DNA of 8,353 nt from CAZFIO01 sp964519585 (GTDB lineage Bacteria; Bacillota; Clostridia; Tissierellales; Tissierellaceae). The position numbers were made by a program, and so were the translations under genes. The notes beneath the pieces are model-generated. The model did not search any database and was not told where the DNA came from. It saw nothing but the letters and a program-made list of their open reading frames with translations. Positions 1 through 6,056 of the stretch are shown here, piece after piece; positions within the stretch are counted from its first letter, which is position 1; each line of letters opens with the position of its first letter. The stretch covers positions 1 through 8,353 of the forward strand of contig CAZFIO010000099.1 of assembly GCA_964519585.1 (NCBI GenBank). The letters are read 5' to 3'.

Positions 1-1026
1 TTCCTCTTTCATGTCATTATAGGAGTTTAGATATGCCTTGGCTAAGTCATAGTCCTCCTGATCCCAGTCTGGTGGGCCTACTTCCTGCAGGGCCTTATAA
101 GCTATTTCACCAAGGATTTGATTGGGTATATAGTCAGAAAAGGCCATGGTTATTTCATATTCTACCTGAGTTTCTGTCATTTGAGCTGCTCCCTTGGCTA
201 CATTTACCAGCCTTGAAAATAATTCCTTAACCTCCTTAACCTTGGGAGACCTGACTTCATACTTTACTAGGGCCCTATCCTGTACAACATTAGGGGCTAC
301 TCCACCTGCATCTACATAGGCATAGTGAAGCCTAGCCTGGTCTACCATATGCTCCCTTAAATAATTACTGCCTACACTCATTAATTCAGCAGCATCCAAG
401 GCACTCCTGCCTAAATGTGGGCTACTTCCTGCATGGGCTGTAATTCCTTTAAATTTAAAGTTAGCTCCCATAATGGCAACAGACCTAAGGGATTGAACTT
501 GATTTACTGTAGATGGATGCCAGGTATAGACAAAATCTACATCATCAAAGAGACCAGCCCTAGCCATAAATTGTTTGGATCCCGCCCCTTCCTCTGCTGG
601 GCAGCCAAAATATATTACTGTTCCTTCTAAATTCTTTTCAATTAAATATTCCTTTAAAGCTAGTGCAGCCCCTAGGGAACCTGCTCCAAGGGCATTGTGA
701 CCACAACCGTGACCTGGTGACCCTTGATTTATAGGTTTTTGGACGGTACAAGATGCTTTTTGACTAAGGCTATCAAGAGCATCATATTCCCCCAAAAATC
801 CCATAAGGGGAGCACCTCTTCCATACTTGGCCACAAATGCAGTAGGCATCTGAGCAATGCCTCTTTCTATTGTAAATCCTTCATCTTCTAAAACCTTACA
901 TAGTAGGTCTGCAGATTCACATTCCATATATGGCAATTCTGCCAACTGCCAAATCCTATCGCTGACTTTTATAAGAAGGTCTCTTTTTTCATTTATTATC
1001 TTTTCTATAAATTTTAGTATATCCAT
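1..1026 (-). CDS. M20-family amidohydrolase (AbgB-like), 3' end outside window
   Basis: A predicted cytoplasmic metal-dependent amidohydrolase that cleaves amide bonds of N-acyl amino acids, aminobenzoyl-glutamate-like conjugates or dipeptides. The frame is open for 342 codons from ATG 1026 to the left edge, and the C-terminus (perhaps 60-120 residues, judging by the family) is missing. Visible landmarks in M20 order are GEYDAL at residues 79-84, the HGCGHNALG metal site with Cys108 and His110, the PAEEGAG acidic pair Glu145/Glu146, His170, and THE dimer-domain-side TAHAG with His198. The Cys-Gly-His form is typical of the M20D/AbgB and IAA-amino-acid hydrolase branch. An in-frame ATG exists at 1044, but the purines of AAAAAAAGG abut it directly. 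ATG 1026 has GGATGGTGG at a workable distance, so it is preferred. It lies 27 bases after the ABC ATPase stop and is probably the last or next-to-last gene of the T-box operon. There is no signal peptide. The substrate is unknown. Confidence 0.88.
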   Translation of the reverse strand, partial: MDILKFIEKIINEKRDLLIKVSDRIWQLAELPYMECESADLLCKVLEDEGFTIERGIAQMPTAFVAKYGRGAPLMGFLGEYDALDSLSQKASCTVQKPINQGSPGHGCGHNALGAGSLGAALALKEYLIEKNLEGTVIYFGCPAEEGAGSKQFMARAGLFDDVDFVYTWHPSTVNQVQSLRSVAIMGANFKFKGITAHAGSSPHLGRSALDAAELMSVGSNYLREHMVDQARLHYAYVDAGGVAPNVVQDRALVKYEVRSPKVKEVKELFSRLVNVAKGAAQMTETQVEYEITMAFSDYIPNQILGEIAYKALQEVGPPDWDQEDYDLAKAYLNSYNDMKEE

Positions 1027-1053
1027 ATTATATAAGTCCACCATCCTTTTTTT

Positions 1054-1791
1054 CTAGATTACCTTGGCTAAAAATTCTTTAGTCCTATCATTCCTGGGGT
1101 TTTCAAATATCTCCTTAGGTGTTCCCTTTTCATGGATTCTTCCCTCCACCATAAAGAAAACCCTATCACTTATTTCCCTGGCAAAACCCATCTCATGGGT
1201 GACAATAATTATTGTCATACCTGTTGAGATTAAGCCTTTTATTACTTCTAAAACTTCTTTTACCATTTCAGGATCTAGGGCACTGGTAGGTTCATCAAAT
1301 AGAAGTACCTTAGGCTCCATGGCCATGGCCCTTACTATAGCCAGTCTTTGCTTCTGCCCACCTGAAAGTTTTGTAGGATATTCATCCTTCTTATCATATA
1401 AGCCCACTCTTTTTAATAGTTCATATGCCTGTTTTTTTGCCTCTTCCTTTTTAACCTTTTTCTCCATCATGGGTGCTAGGGTTATATTTTCAGTTACTGA
1501 CAAGTGGGGGAAAACATTAAAAAGTTGGAAGACCATGCCCATTTTTTGCCTATGTTTATCTAGGTTTATTTTCTTATCCAATAAATCTACCCCATCAAAA
1601 TATATTTTTCCTGAGCTAGGAGTCTCTAGCAAATTTAGGCATCTTAAAAATGTACTTTTCCCACTTCCAGAGGGACCAATAATTGATATAATTTCACCTT
1701 CATAAATAGTCTCATTTATATCTTTAAGTACTTGAAGCTTTTTAAAGGACTTATTTAAACCCTCAACCCTGATAATTTCTCTACAATTCAT
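1054..1791 (-). CDS. Polar amino-acid ABC transporter ATP-binding protein (HisP/GlnQ type)
   Basis: The ATPase subunit that powers amino-acid import at the inner face of the membrane. All ABC landmarks are intact: Walker A GPSGSGKST near residue 40, the Q-loop region GMVFQLFNVFPH, the signature LSGGQKQR, Walker B VLLFDEPTSALDPE, and the switch histidine in VTHEMGFA. The length of 245 residues is normal for the PAAT family. The frame can be extended upstream to a TTG at 1812. However, AAAGGAG lies inside that extension, about 11 bases ahead of ATG 1791, and family proteins begin close to the 'I-VEGLNKSF' strand, so ATG 1791 is chosen. The start overlaps the permease stop (1783-1781) by 11 bases, which implies translational coupling. 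The gene is intact although its permease partner carries a stop codon. The family assignment is firm. The substrate (histidine) is inferred only from the leader. Confidence 0.95.
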   Translation of the reverse strand: MNCREIIRVEGLNKSFKKLQVLKDINETIYEGEIISIIGPSGSGKSTFLRCLNLLETPSSGKIYFDGVDLLDKKINLDKHRQKMGMVFQLFNVFPHLSVTENITLAPMMEKKVKKEEAKKQAYELLKRVGLYDKKDEYPTKLSGGQKQRLAIVRAMAMEPKVLLFDEPTSALDPEMVKEVLEVIKGLISTGMTIIIVTHEMGFAREISDRVFFMVEGRIHEKGTPKEIFENPRNDRTKEFLAKVI

Positions 1792-2446
1792 TGGCCAACA
1801 GTCTCCTTTCAAATATATTTAACCCCTTGGTAAGGACACTTGTCATAAGAAAGTAAATTACACCTGCAATTATCAAGGATGGTATGGATAAAAATGTTGC
1901 AGATTGAACCGTCTTATAGGATGTCATCAACTCCTGGACAAAAAATACAGAAGCCAGGGAGGTTTGTTTTACCATGGATATATACTCATTGCCCAGGGCA
2001 GGAAGTATATTCTTAATTGCCTGGGGTAGGATTATCTTTGTCATGGTATTTTTATTGGATATTCCTAGACTTTTGGCAGCTTCTTTCTGGCCTATATCAA
2101 CTGCTTAAATTCCTGCCCTTATGATTTCTGCTATATAGGAGCTGGCATTAACTATGAGGGCCACTATTATACAAGCAGTATCGCTTAAGGATATAGGCAA
2201 GATTTTTGGCAGGAGTAGCCAGAAAAAATAAAGTTGCAAGAGTATAGGGGTTCCCCTGATTACACTTATATAAGCTGATATAAATATGTCTAAGGCCTTT
2301 ATTTTTGATAGTTTCATTATGGCAATTATAGTCCCTAGAATTGTTGCTACAAATACTGTTAAGGCTGCTAGCCAAAGGGTTCCTAGTAAGCCCTCAATAT
2401 ATACATAACCATACTTTTCCCATAGGTCTAATACAGTAATAAGCAT
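1781..2446 (-). pseudogene. Amino-acid ABC transporter permease (HisM/GlnP type) interrupted by an in-frame TAA
   Basis: The membrane subunit of the importer, laid out over 221 codons in one frame but broken by TAA at 2107-2105 (codon 114). The first part starts at ATG 2446 behind AAAGGAGG with a 6-base spacer. It contains three hydrophobic segments (about residues 16-38, 60-80 and 86-105) and the family motif VIRGTPILLQL. It stops right after 'EIIRAGI'. The same frame then continues with AVDIGQKEAAKSLGIS and ILPQAI, which is the EAA loop that docks on the ATPase, followed by the last membrane helices and a TAG at 1783-1781. Family members usually have Gln at this position, so CAA to TAA, a single transition, explains it. 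Met codon 2044 (MTKIILP) has no ribosome binding site and lies beyond the EAA residues, so restart there would not give a normal subunit. The cause could be a true nonsense mutation, stop readthrough or a base-call error. There is no frameshift. Confidence 0.88.
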
Positions 2447-2467
2447 GTTTTTCCTCCTTTATATCTT

Positions 2468-3334
2468 TTAAAGTCCTAAGTTTTTAGCATAATCTGTATA
2501 CCTATCATGCCATTCCTTATAGATGCCAGAATCCAGCACTTCTTCGATAATCTCATTGATCTTTTCTTCTAGTTTTTCCTCTCCTAAACTTATGCCTACC
2601 CTAGTACCACTAAGCTTTTTATCTACTATGAATTCAAAATCATCTACAATTTTCAAACCGCACCCTGTATTTGCATCTATATATAATTGGGCCATGGATT
2701 TTGCTACCACACAAGAGTCTGCTTTCTTTTCCTGAACCATAAGAAGTCCATCATTTGTAGAAGACACTCTCTTTAGGTCCTTGTATTTTGGGATCTGCTC
2801 ATTAGCCAATAATTCCTGCAAAGATCCGCTTTGAATAACTACCACCTTATCTGATAAGTCATCTGAATCTTTTATTTCTTCCCTGTCTTCTTCCCTGATT
2901 AGGAGTCCATAGCCTGGGGTGTTTTCAGCAAAGTAGTAGCCATTGGACAAGATCATAGCATCAGCTCTAGCAGGAGTATAGGCAAGTGCTGATATTGCCA
3001 AGTCATATTTACCTTCTGATATTCCTCCTAAAACAGCCGTAAATTCCAGGGGGACAACCCTTAATTCTACTCCTAACTTATCAGCTATATATTTAGCAAA
3101 TTCTATATCAGACCCTACATATTTGTCATTTCCACTTTTTGATGGGTCAATAAATTGAAAGGGGACAAAATAAGGCTCCATGACAACTTCTATATAACCC
3201 CTTTCAATTATTTCATCAAGCCGATTGTTTCCCTCCTTGGACTTTACCCTTCCTTCATTAGTACAGCCGCTTAGGTTTACTAACAATGAAAGTACCACAA
3301 ATAAAATTAAAGTTCTTCTGAATTTCTTTGACAT
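2468..3334 (-). CDS. Amino-acid ABC transporter substrate-binding lipoprotein
   Basis: The extracytoplasmic, lipid-anchored receptor that captures an amino acid and hands it to the permease. The N-terminus is a lipoprotein signal: MSKKFRR, a hydrophobic run (residues 8-20), then lipobox L21-S22-G23 and Cys24 as the modified residue. The rest is a family 3 (SBP_bac_3) protein. It begins with 'RLDEIIERGYIEV' (about residues 38-50), followed by the VGSDIEFAKYIADKLG segment (73-88), the KYDLAISALAYTPARAD segment with Arg123 placed like the carboxylate-binding Arg of HisJ/LAO proteins, and GTRVGISLGEEKL near residue 243. The length of 288 residues is usual. ATG 3334 has AGGAGG seven bases upstream. 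It is the first gene after the T-box terminator, with 42 bases between the U-tract and the ATG. Ligand specificity cannot be read from the sequence. Histidine is suggested by the leader. Confidence 0.95.
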   Translation of the reverse strand: MSKKFRRTLILFVVLSLLVNLSGCTNEGRVKSKEGNNRLDEIIERGYIEVVMEPYFVPFQFIDPSKSGNDKYVGSDIEFAKYIADKLGVELRVVPLEFTAVLGGISEGKYDLAISALAYTPARADAMILSNGYYFAENTPGYGLLIREEDREEIKDSDDLSDKVVVIQSGSLQELLANEQIPKYKDLKRVSSTNDGLLMVQEKKADSCVVAKSMAQLYIDANTGCGLKIVDDFEFIVDKKLSGTRVGISLGEEKLEEKINEIIEEVLDSGIYKEWHDRYTDYAKNLGL

Positions 3335-3376
3335 TTTCCATCCTCCTAAATTTTTATTAATAATACTTTCAAGGCA

Positions 3377-3414
3377 AAATAAAATCCCGCCCCTTAGCTT
3401 AGCTAAAGGACGGG
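3377..3414 (-). terminator. T-box-controlled intrinsic terminator
   Basis: Two 12-base arms (3414-3403 and 3397-3386) pair throughout, with two G-U pairs, around a five-base CTAAG loop. They are followed directly by ATTTTATTTT. The upstream arm contains CCGTCCTTT, which can instead pair with the AGAGG/ACG bases of the T-box at 3440-3426 to form the antiterminator. Terminator and antiterminator are therefore mutually exclusive, as expected for this class. Confidence 0.93.
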
Positions 3415-3425
3415 AGTATTAATCA

Positions 3426-3440
3426 CGTGGTTCCACCTCT
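3426..3440 (-). promoter_or_regulatory. T-box sequence (antiterminator bulge, tRNA acceptor-end binding)
   Basis: This reads AGAGGTGGAACCACG on the minus strand, matching the conserved T-box core (AGGGTGGNACCGCG family). The TGGAACC part forms the bulge that pairs with the free NCCA end of uncharged tRNA and stabilises the antiterminator. The flanking AGAGG and ACG pair with CCTTT and CGT in the start of the terminator. Confidence 0.92.
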
Positions 3441-3660
3441 ATTTATTGATACCTCACGATATCAACCTCAAAAAGTACTATCATACTTTCGCACTGTAAC
3501 GGGTGCAGGTTCCCGAAGAAGGCTACTAGCATAAGCTTTCACCCCTTAGCTCAAAGATGTGTTCAATGATAGTTATTTATGTACTTTCACCAAAGGTACA
3601 CTCTCTAAAAAATAATTTACCATCTACTCTTTCTTTTCACAGCATTTATTTATTTTCATC

Positions 3661-3689
3661 ATGATACCATACTAAAGTGTCCTTGTAAA
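3661..3689 (-). promoter_or_regulatory. Sigma-A type promoter of the T-box/ABC transporter operon
   Basis: The -35 box TTTACA (3689-3684), a 17-base spacer and the -10 box TATCAT (3666-3661), preceded by an extended -10 TG (TGGTATCAT). The predicted transcript start is near 3654, about 25 bases before the specifier-loop AGTA, as expected for a T-box leader. The region just upstream is very A/T rich and could act as an UP element. Confidence 0.75.
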
Positions 3690-3693
3690 CATT

Positions 3694-3746
3694 TATTTTA
3701 AAAATTATATTTAAACCTAATATTTTAAAATTATATTTAAACCTAA
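3694..3746. repeat. Tandem direct repeat, two copies of 27 and 26 bp
   Basis: Copy one (3694-3720) and copy two (3721-3746) are adjacent. They read TATTTTAAAA(A)TTATAT followed by TTAAACCTAA and differ only by one A in the A-run. The pair sits between the divergent promoters, immediately upstream of the T-box -35 box. It may be a simple duplication, an UP-like A/T element or paired protein sites. No function is visible. Confidence 0.9.
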
Positions 3747-3779
3747 CCGTCTTTCAATAGAAAGAAAGGCTAAATGCCT

Positions 3780-3799
3780 ATTATTATCCTAGTAATAAT
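3780..3799. promoter_or_regulatory. Inverted repeat just upstream of the efflux-gene promoter, possible operator
   Basis: The sequence ATTATTATCCTAGTAATAAT has perfect 7-base arms (3780-3786 and 3793-3799) around a 6-base centre. It ends three bases before the -35 box of the CDF gene. Size and position suit a dimeric regulator, for example a metal sensor, but it matches no operator consensus that I can recall confidently. In such AT-rich DNA it could arise by chance. Confidence 0.35.
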
Positions 3800-3802
3800 T
3801 AT

Positions 3803-3831
3803 TTGTCATCCACTTATTAATATGTTAAACT
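3803..3831 (+). promoter_or_regulatory. Sigma-A type promoter of the CDF efflux gene
   Basis: TTGTCA (3803-3808), a 17-base spacer, then TAAACT (3826-3831) with an extended -10 TG at 3823-3824. The predicted transcript start is around 3838. The leader before ATG 3843 would then be only about five bases with no ribosome binding site. This supports translation from TTG 3864 behind GGGGGTAGG. Confidence 0.6.
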
Positions 3832-3863
3832 CAAAATAATCTATGTTATTTGGGGGTAGGAAA

Positions 3864-5039
3864 TTGACGAATTATTTATTGAAACTTGCTACAAAGGGTG
3901 AAAGTGATTATGAAAATCAAGAAATTAGGCTAAGGATAGGCTACCTAGCTGGTATTGTCAGCTTATTAATAAATATAATATTGACTATAGTAAAACTTGT
4001 CATAGGCTTTATGATTTCTTCTATAGGGGTAATAGCTGATGGTTTCAACAATCTGTCAGATACAGCATCATCCATAATAACTTTACTAGGTTTTAAAATT
4101 GCTGACATGCCACCCGATAAGGAGCATCCCTATGGCCATGCCAGAGCTGAATATATATCTGCCTTTATTGTTGCCCTCATGGTTATTTTCGTAGGCTTCC
4201 AATTTATCAAGTCTTCTTTTGAAAGAATTATTACTCCTAAAGTGGTTAAGTTCGATATAGTCTTATTTTCAATCTTGGCTATCTCTATACTCTTTAAGCT
4301 ATGGATGTATCATTTTAATAAGATTATGGGGAAGAAGATTAATTCTTCCAGTCTTAAGGCTACATCTGCAGATGCACTAGGGGATGTACTTACAACTTCT
4401 ATAGTAGTTTTGTCCTTGGTTATAGGTAGATATACCAGCCTACCAGTTGATGGTTTTATAGGACTCCTAGTTGCCCTCTTGATTATTTATTCTGGTTATA
4501 GTTTGGTTAAAGAAACCATAAGTTCATTAATTGGAGAGGCTCCTCCTGAGGAACTTATTGATTCTATATATGATGATATTCTTACCTATGATTATATAAC
4601 CGGTGCCCATGACCTGGTAATTCATACCTATGGGGCAGGAAGAACCATGGGGGTAATTGACGTGGAGTTTCCTAGCAATATTGATGTGGTTACTATCCAT
4701 GATGTTATAGATATGGCCGAAAGGGAATTGGGGGAGAAGTACAATATGACCCTGGTAATCCATATGGACCCACTGGAACCAGAATCCAAGGAAAGGTATG
4801 AATTAAGAAATAAGATCAAAAGAATAATCAAGAAAAACCCTAAGGTCAAGTCTATGCATGACTTTTTAATACTTGAAAAAGAAAATGGTAAGGATGTGGT
4901 AGAGTTTCATTTGGTTTATGATGGGAACCTGCTAGAAAAAGATGAAATTGATGAAATGATTAAGTCTGAAATGGAAGAAATTATTGAAAAACACTGTAAA
5001 GATATTATCTGTAATATAATAGTTGATATAGAGTTTTAA
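3864..5039 (+). CDS. Cation diffusion facilitator family metal efflux transporter
   Basis: A membrane antiporter expected to export a divalent metal from the cytoplasm in exchange for protons. About six hydrophobic segments fill residues 25-215. In numbering from TTG 3864, the TM2 site is ADGFNNLSD (Asn62 and Asp66, with Asp59 one turn earlier). HPYGHAR (88-94) follows TM2, and the TM5 site is SADALGD with Asp170 and Asp174. Zinc CDFs usually have His-x3-Asp in TM5. Asp-x3-Asp here resembles manganese or iron exporters, which is an inference. After TM6 comes a normal cytoplasmic dimer domain (about 220-300), then a further 90-residue alpha/beta extension. ATG 3843 is in frame seven codons upstream but lacks a ribosome binding site. 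TTG 3864 has GGGGGTAGG just ahead and begins 'MTNYLLKL', like relatives, so it is chosen (391 residues). The gene is alone on its strand and ends at the shared hairpin 5057-5099. Confidence 0.9.
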   Translation: MTNYLLKLATKGESDYENQEIRLRIGYLAGIVSLLINIILTIVKLVIGFMISSIGVIADGFNNLSDTASSIITLLGFKIADMPPDKEHPYGHARAEYISAFIVALMVIFVGFQFIKSSFERIITPKVVKFDIVLFSILAISILFKLWMYHFNKIMGKKINSSSLKATSADALGDVLTTSIVVLSLVIGRYTSLPVDGFIGLLVALLIIYSGYSLVKETISSLIGEAPPEELIDSIYDDILTYDYITGAHDLVIHTYGAGRTMGVIDVEFPSNIDVVTIHDVIDMAERELGEKYNMTLVIHMDPLEPESKERYELRNKIKRIIKKNPKVKSMHDFLILEKENGKDVVEFHLVYDGNLLEKDEIDEMIKSEMEEIIEKHCKDIICNIIVDIEF

Positions 5040-5056
5040 AAAAGTTACCGCTAATA

Positions 5057-5099
5057 ATAGAAACTGCACCAAGTCTAATCTAACTGGTGCAGTTTCTAT
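5057..5099. terminator. Hairpin between convergent genes, probable bidirectional terminator
   Basis: A perfect 15-bp stem (ATAGAAACTGCACCA at 5057-5071 with its complement at 5085-5099) encloses a 13-base loop. It lies 18 bases after the CDF stop and 3 bases before the end of the MarR-type gene on the other strand. Each strand has TTTCTAT at the 3' side of the stem, but neither has a long clean U-run after it, so termination strength is uncertain. Placement between convergent ends favours a shared terminator. Confidence 0.75.
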
Positions 5100-5101
5100 A
5101 T

Positions 5102-5572
5102 CTATAATGATTGTTTGCTTTTTAGTCCATTGATAAAGTCTGTAACTTCTGGCATAAGTTCATTGGACATGGAGTCTAAGATTTTTATTAGGACATTCAT
5201 TTCCTCTTCTGAAATCTTCTCTTCTAGTCTGTCTAAAACTGTATTGATATACTGGGTTCTAATATCATAATACTTATAAAATTTGTCTGTTGCTTCTAAA
5301 TAATATTCTCTTTTATCTTCTTCAGATTGGATTTTCTTAAGATAACCCTTTTTTATAATATTAGACACCCTATAGGTCATATTGGACTGGGAGGTATCCA
5401 TAAACTCAGTCAGTTCTTTAATTGTAGGTCTTTCTAGGGTGTTTACCACTTCAACACAAAACATTTCAGTAGGGGTTAAACTAGCCTCCCTACCTTCAAA
5501 GCCCTTGAAAATACTCTTATAAAATTGTAGTTTAAATTTTTCATAAACATCTATAAACAATTTCTCCAACAT
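5102..5572 (-). CDS. MarR-family transcriptional regulator, likely FabT-like regulator of fatty-acid synthesis
   Basis: A winged-helix DNA-binding regulator, 156 residues from ATG 5572, a typical MarR length. It has an N-terminal dimer helix (MLEKLFIDVYEKF), a 'LTPTEMFCVEVV' helix, the helix-turn-helix TIKELTEFMDTSQSNMTYRV (about residues 50-70), the wing with EEDKREYYLEAT (about 80-92) and a C-terminal dimer helix. The frame extends to ATG 5629, but that start has no ribosome binding site and the extension overlaps a complete -35/-10 promoter. AAGGTGAG lies just ahead of ATG 5572, so the shorter form is preferred. The gene is directly downstream of fabZ. The lipid role is inferred from this position and from FabT, a MarR repressor of fab genes in Firmicutes. 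Repressor activity and the acyl-ACP ligand cannot be read from the sequence. Confidence 0.88.
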   Translation of the reverse strand: MLEKLFIDVYEKFKLQFYKSIFKGFEGREASLTPTEMFCVEVVNTLERPTIKELTEFMDTSQSNMTYRVSNIIKKGYLKKIQSEEDKREYYLEATDKFYKYYDIRTQYINTVLDRLEEKISEEEMNVLIKILDSMSNELMPEVTDFINGLKSKQSL

Positions 5573-5594
5573 ATGCTCACCTTGTTTTTCTTTT

Positions 5595-5623
5595 ATAATA
5601 CCAAAAGGACTTCTATTTTTCAA
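5595..5623 (-). promoter_or_regulatory. Internal promoter for the MarR-type regulator, with a possible operator over the -10
   Basis: TTGAAA (5623-5618), an exact 17-base spacer and TATTAT (5600-5595) with an extended -10 TG (TGGTATTAT). It starts only eight bases beyond the fabZ stop, so the regulator can be transcribed separately from the fab operon. A short dyad, CTTTT-n8-AAAAG (5607-5590), straddles the -10 and could be a site for self-repression. It does not match the FabT box I recall, so that part is weak. Confidence 0.75.
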
Positions 5624-5630
5624 GTTCATC

Positions 5631-6056
5631 TTATTTTATAGCAAAGGTCAACTCAGCTTGGCAGGCAATTTCCCCATCTACATAGGCGGTAGCCTTACCA
5701 AATCCGATATTTCCTTTTTGCTTTTCTAAGCTACATTCTAATAGAAGTTGGTCTCCTGGGACCACCTCTTTTTTAAATCTTGCTGATTTTATTCCTGCGA
5801 AAAATACTATTTTACCCTTGTTTTCTTCTAGGGAGAGGATGGCTACTGCCCCAACCTGGGCTAGGGCCTCTATGATTAAGACCCCTGGCATTACGTGGTG
5901 ACCTGGAAAGTGGCCTTGGAAAAACTGCTCATTAACAGTTACTGATTTAAGGCCCTTGGCCCATTTTCCAATTTCCCCATCTATAATTTTATCCACTAAT
6001 AGAAAAGGATACCTATGTGGTATAATATTTTGAATTTCATTTGAAGATAATTTCAC
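5631..6056 (-). CDS. fabZ: 3-hydroxyacyl-[acyl-carrier-protein] dehydratase
   Basis: Removes water from (3R)-hydroxyacyl-ACP to give trans-2-enoyl-ACP in the type II fatty-acid elongation cycle (cytoplasmic hot-dog fold). The whole 141-residue protein matches the family. It has 'IIPHRYPFLLVD' at 11-22, the active-site segment HFPGHHVMPGVL with catalytic His49, and the central helix IEALAQ with catalytic Glu63. These are the same positions known for Pseudomonas FabZ. The start is GTG 6056, immediately after the fabF stop TAA (6059-6057). AAAGGTGGG inside the fabF end lies about 8 bases upstream and serves as the ribosome binding site, so the two genes are coupled. A promoter for the next gene begins right after the fabZ stop. 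The dehydratase-only form is expected. Isomerase activity, as in FabA, cannot be judged here. Confidence 0.97.
   Translation of the reverse strand: MKLSSNEIQNIIPHRYPFLLVDKIIDGEIGKWAKGLKSVTVNEQFFQGHFPGHHVMPGVLIIEALAQVGAVAILSLEENKGKIVFFAGIKSARFKKEVVPGDQLLLECSLEKQKGNIGFGKATAYVDGEIACQAELTFAIK

Larger units (their letters stand above)
3377..3654 (-). ncRNA. T-box riboswitch leader of the amino-acid ABC operon, probable tRNA-His specificity
   Basis: A cis-acting leader that reads the charging state of a tRNA and lets transcription proceed into the transporter genes when the tRNA is uncharged. The diagnostic T-box AGAGGTGGAACCACG lies at 3440-3426, followed by an intrinsic terminator. Stem I is recognisable. 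AGTA (3628-3625) and GAA (3564-3562) face each other as the specifier loop and are closed by GATGGTA (3624-3618) pairing with TATCATT (3571-3565). An apical stem pairs GTGTAC (3601-3596) with GTACAT (3584-3579) around a loop with GGTGAAA. The CTTTGAGCT after the specifier fits the basal stem. Stem II/IIA-B carries CACCCGTTACAGTGC (3505-3491), and stem III is TTGATA/TATCAA (3465-3446). The eight-base loop strand GAACACAU gives CAC (His, 3561-3559), followed by a purine. The alternative is ACA (Thr, 3560-3558). CAC is preferred because T-box specifiers usually end in C. Leader identity is firm and the amino acid is moderately sure. Confidence 0.93.

Noticed and set aside
33..1057. Three short plus-strand open frames over the amidohydrolase
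   Set aside because: They are all antisense to a continuous 342-codon M20 frame with conserved metal residues.
1064..1705. Long plus-strand open frame (213 codons) inside the ABC ATPase gene
   Set aside because: It is antisense to a fully canonical ATPase with all motifs, has no family resemblance, and follows from the codon bias of the real gene.
1781..2044. A separate 87-residue membrane protein starting at ATG 2044
   Set aside because: It is in the same frame as the upstream permease half, lacks a ribosome binding site and starts in the middle of the permease EAA region, so it is the second half of the broken gene.
2105..2107. Possible recoding of TAA as glutamine
   Set aside because: TAA is the normal stop of several intact genes here (fabG, fabF, fabZ, the binding protein), so a reassigned code is not supported.
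3225..3422. Plus-strand open frame running from the binding-protein gene into the T-box
   Set aside because: It is antisense to the signal peptide and leader, has no ribosome binding site and resembles nothing. It is a chance frame.
3751..3764. Small hairpin CTTTCAATAGAAAG in the intergenic region
   Set aside because: Five-base arms in AT-rich DNA, no U-run and no link to a gene end. It is too weak to call.
4527..4849. Two minus-strand open frames inside the CDF gene
   Set aside because: They are shadows of a well-supported transporter with conserved membrane and metal-site motifs.
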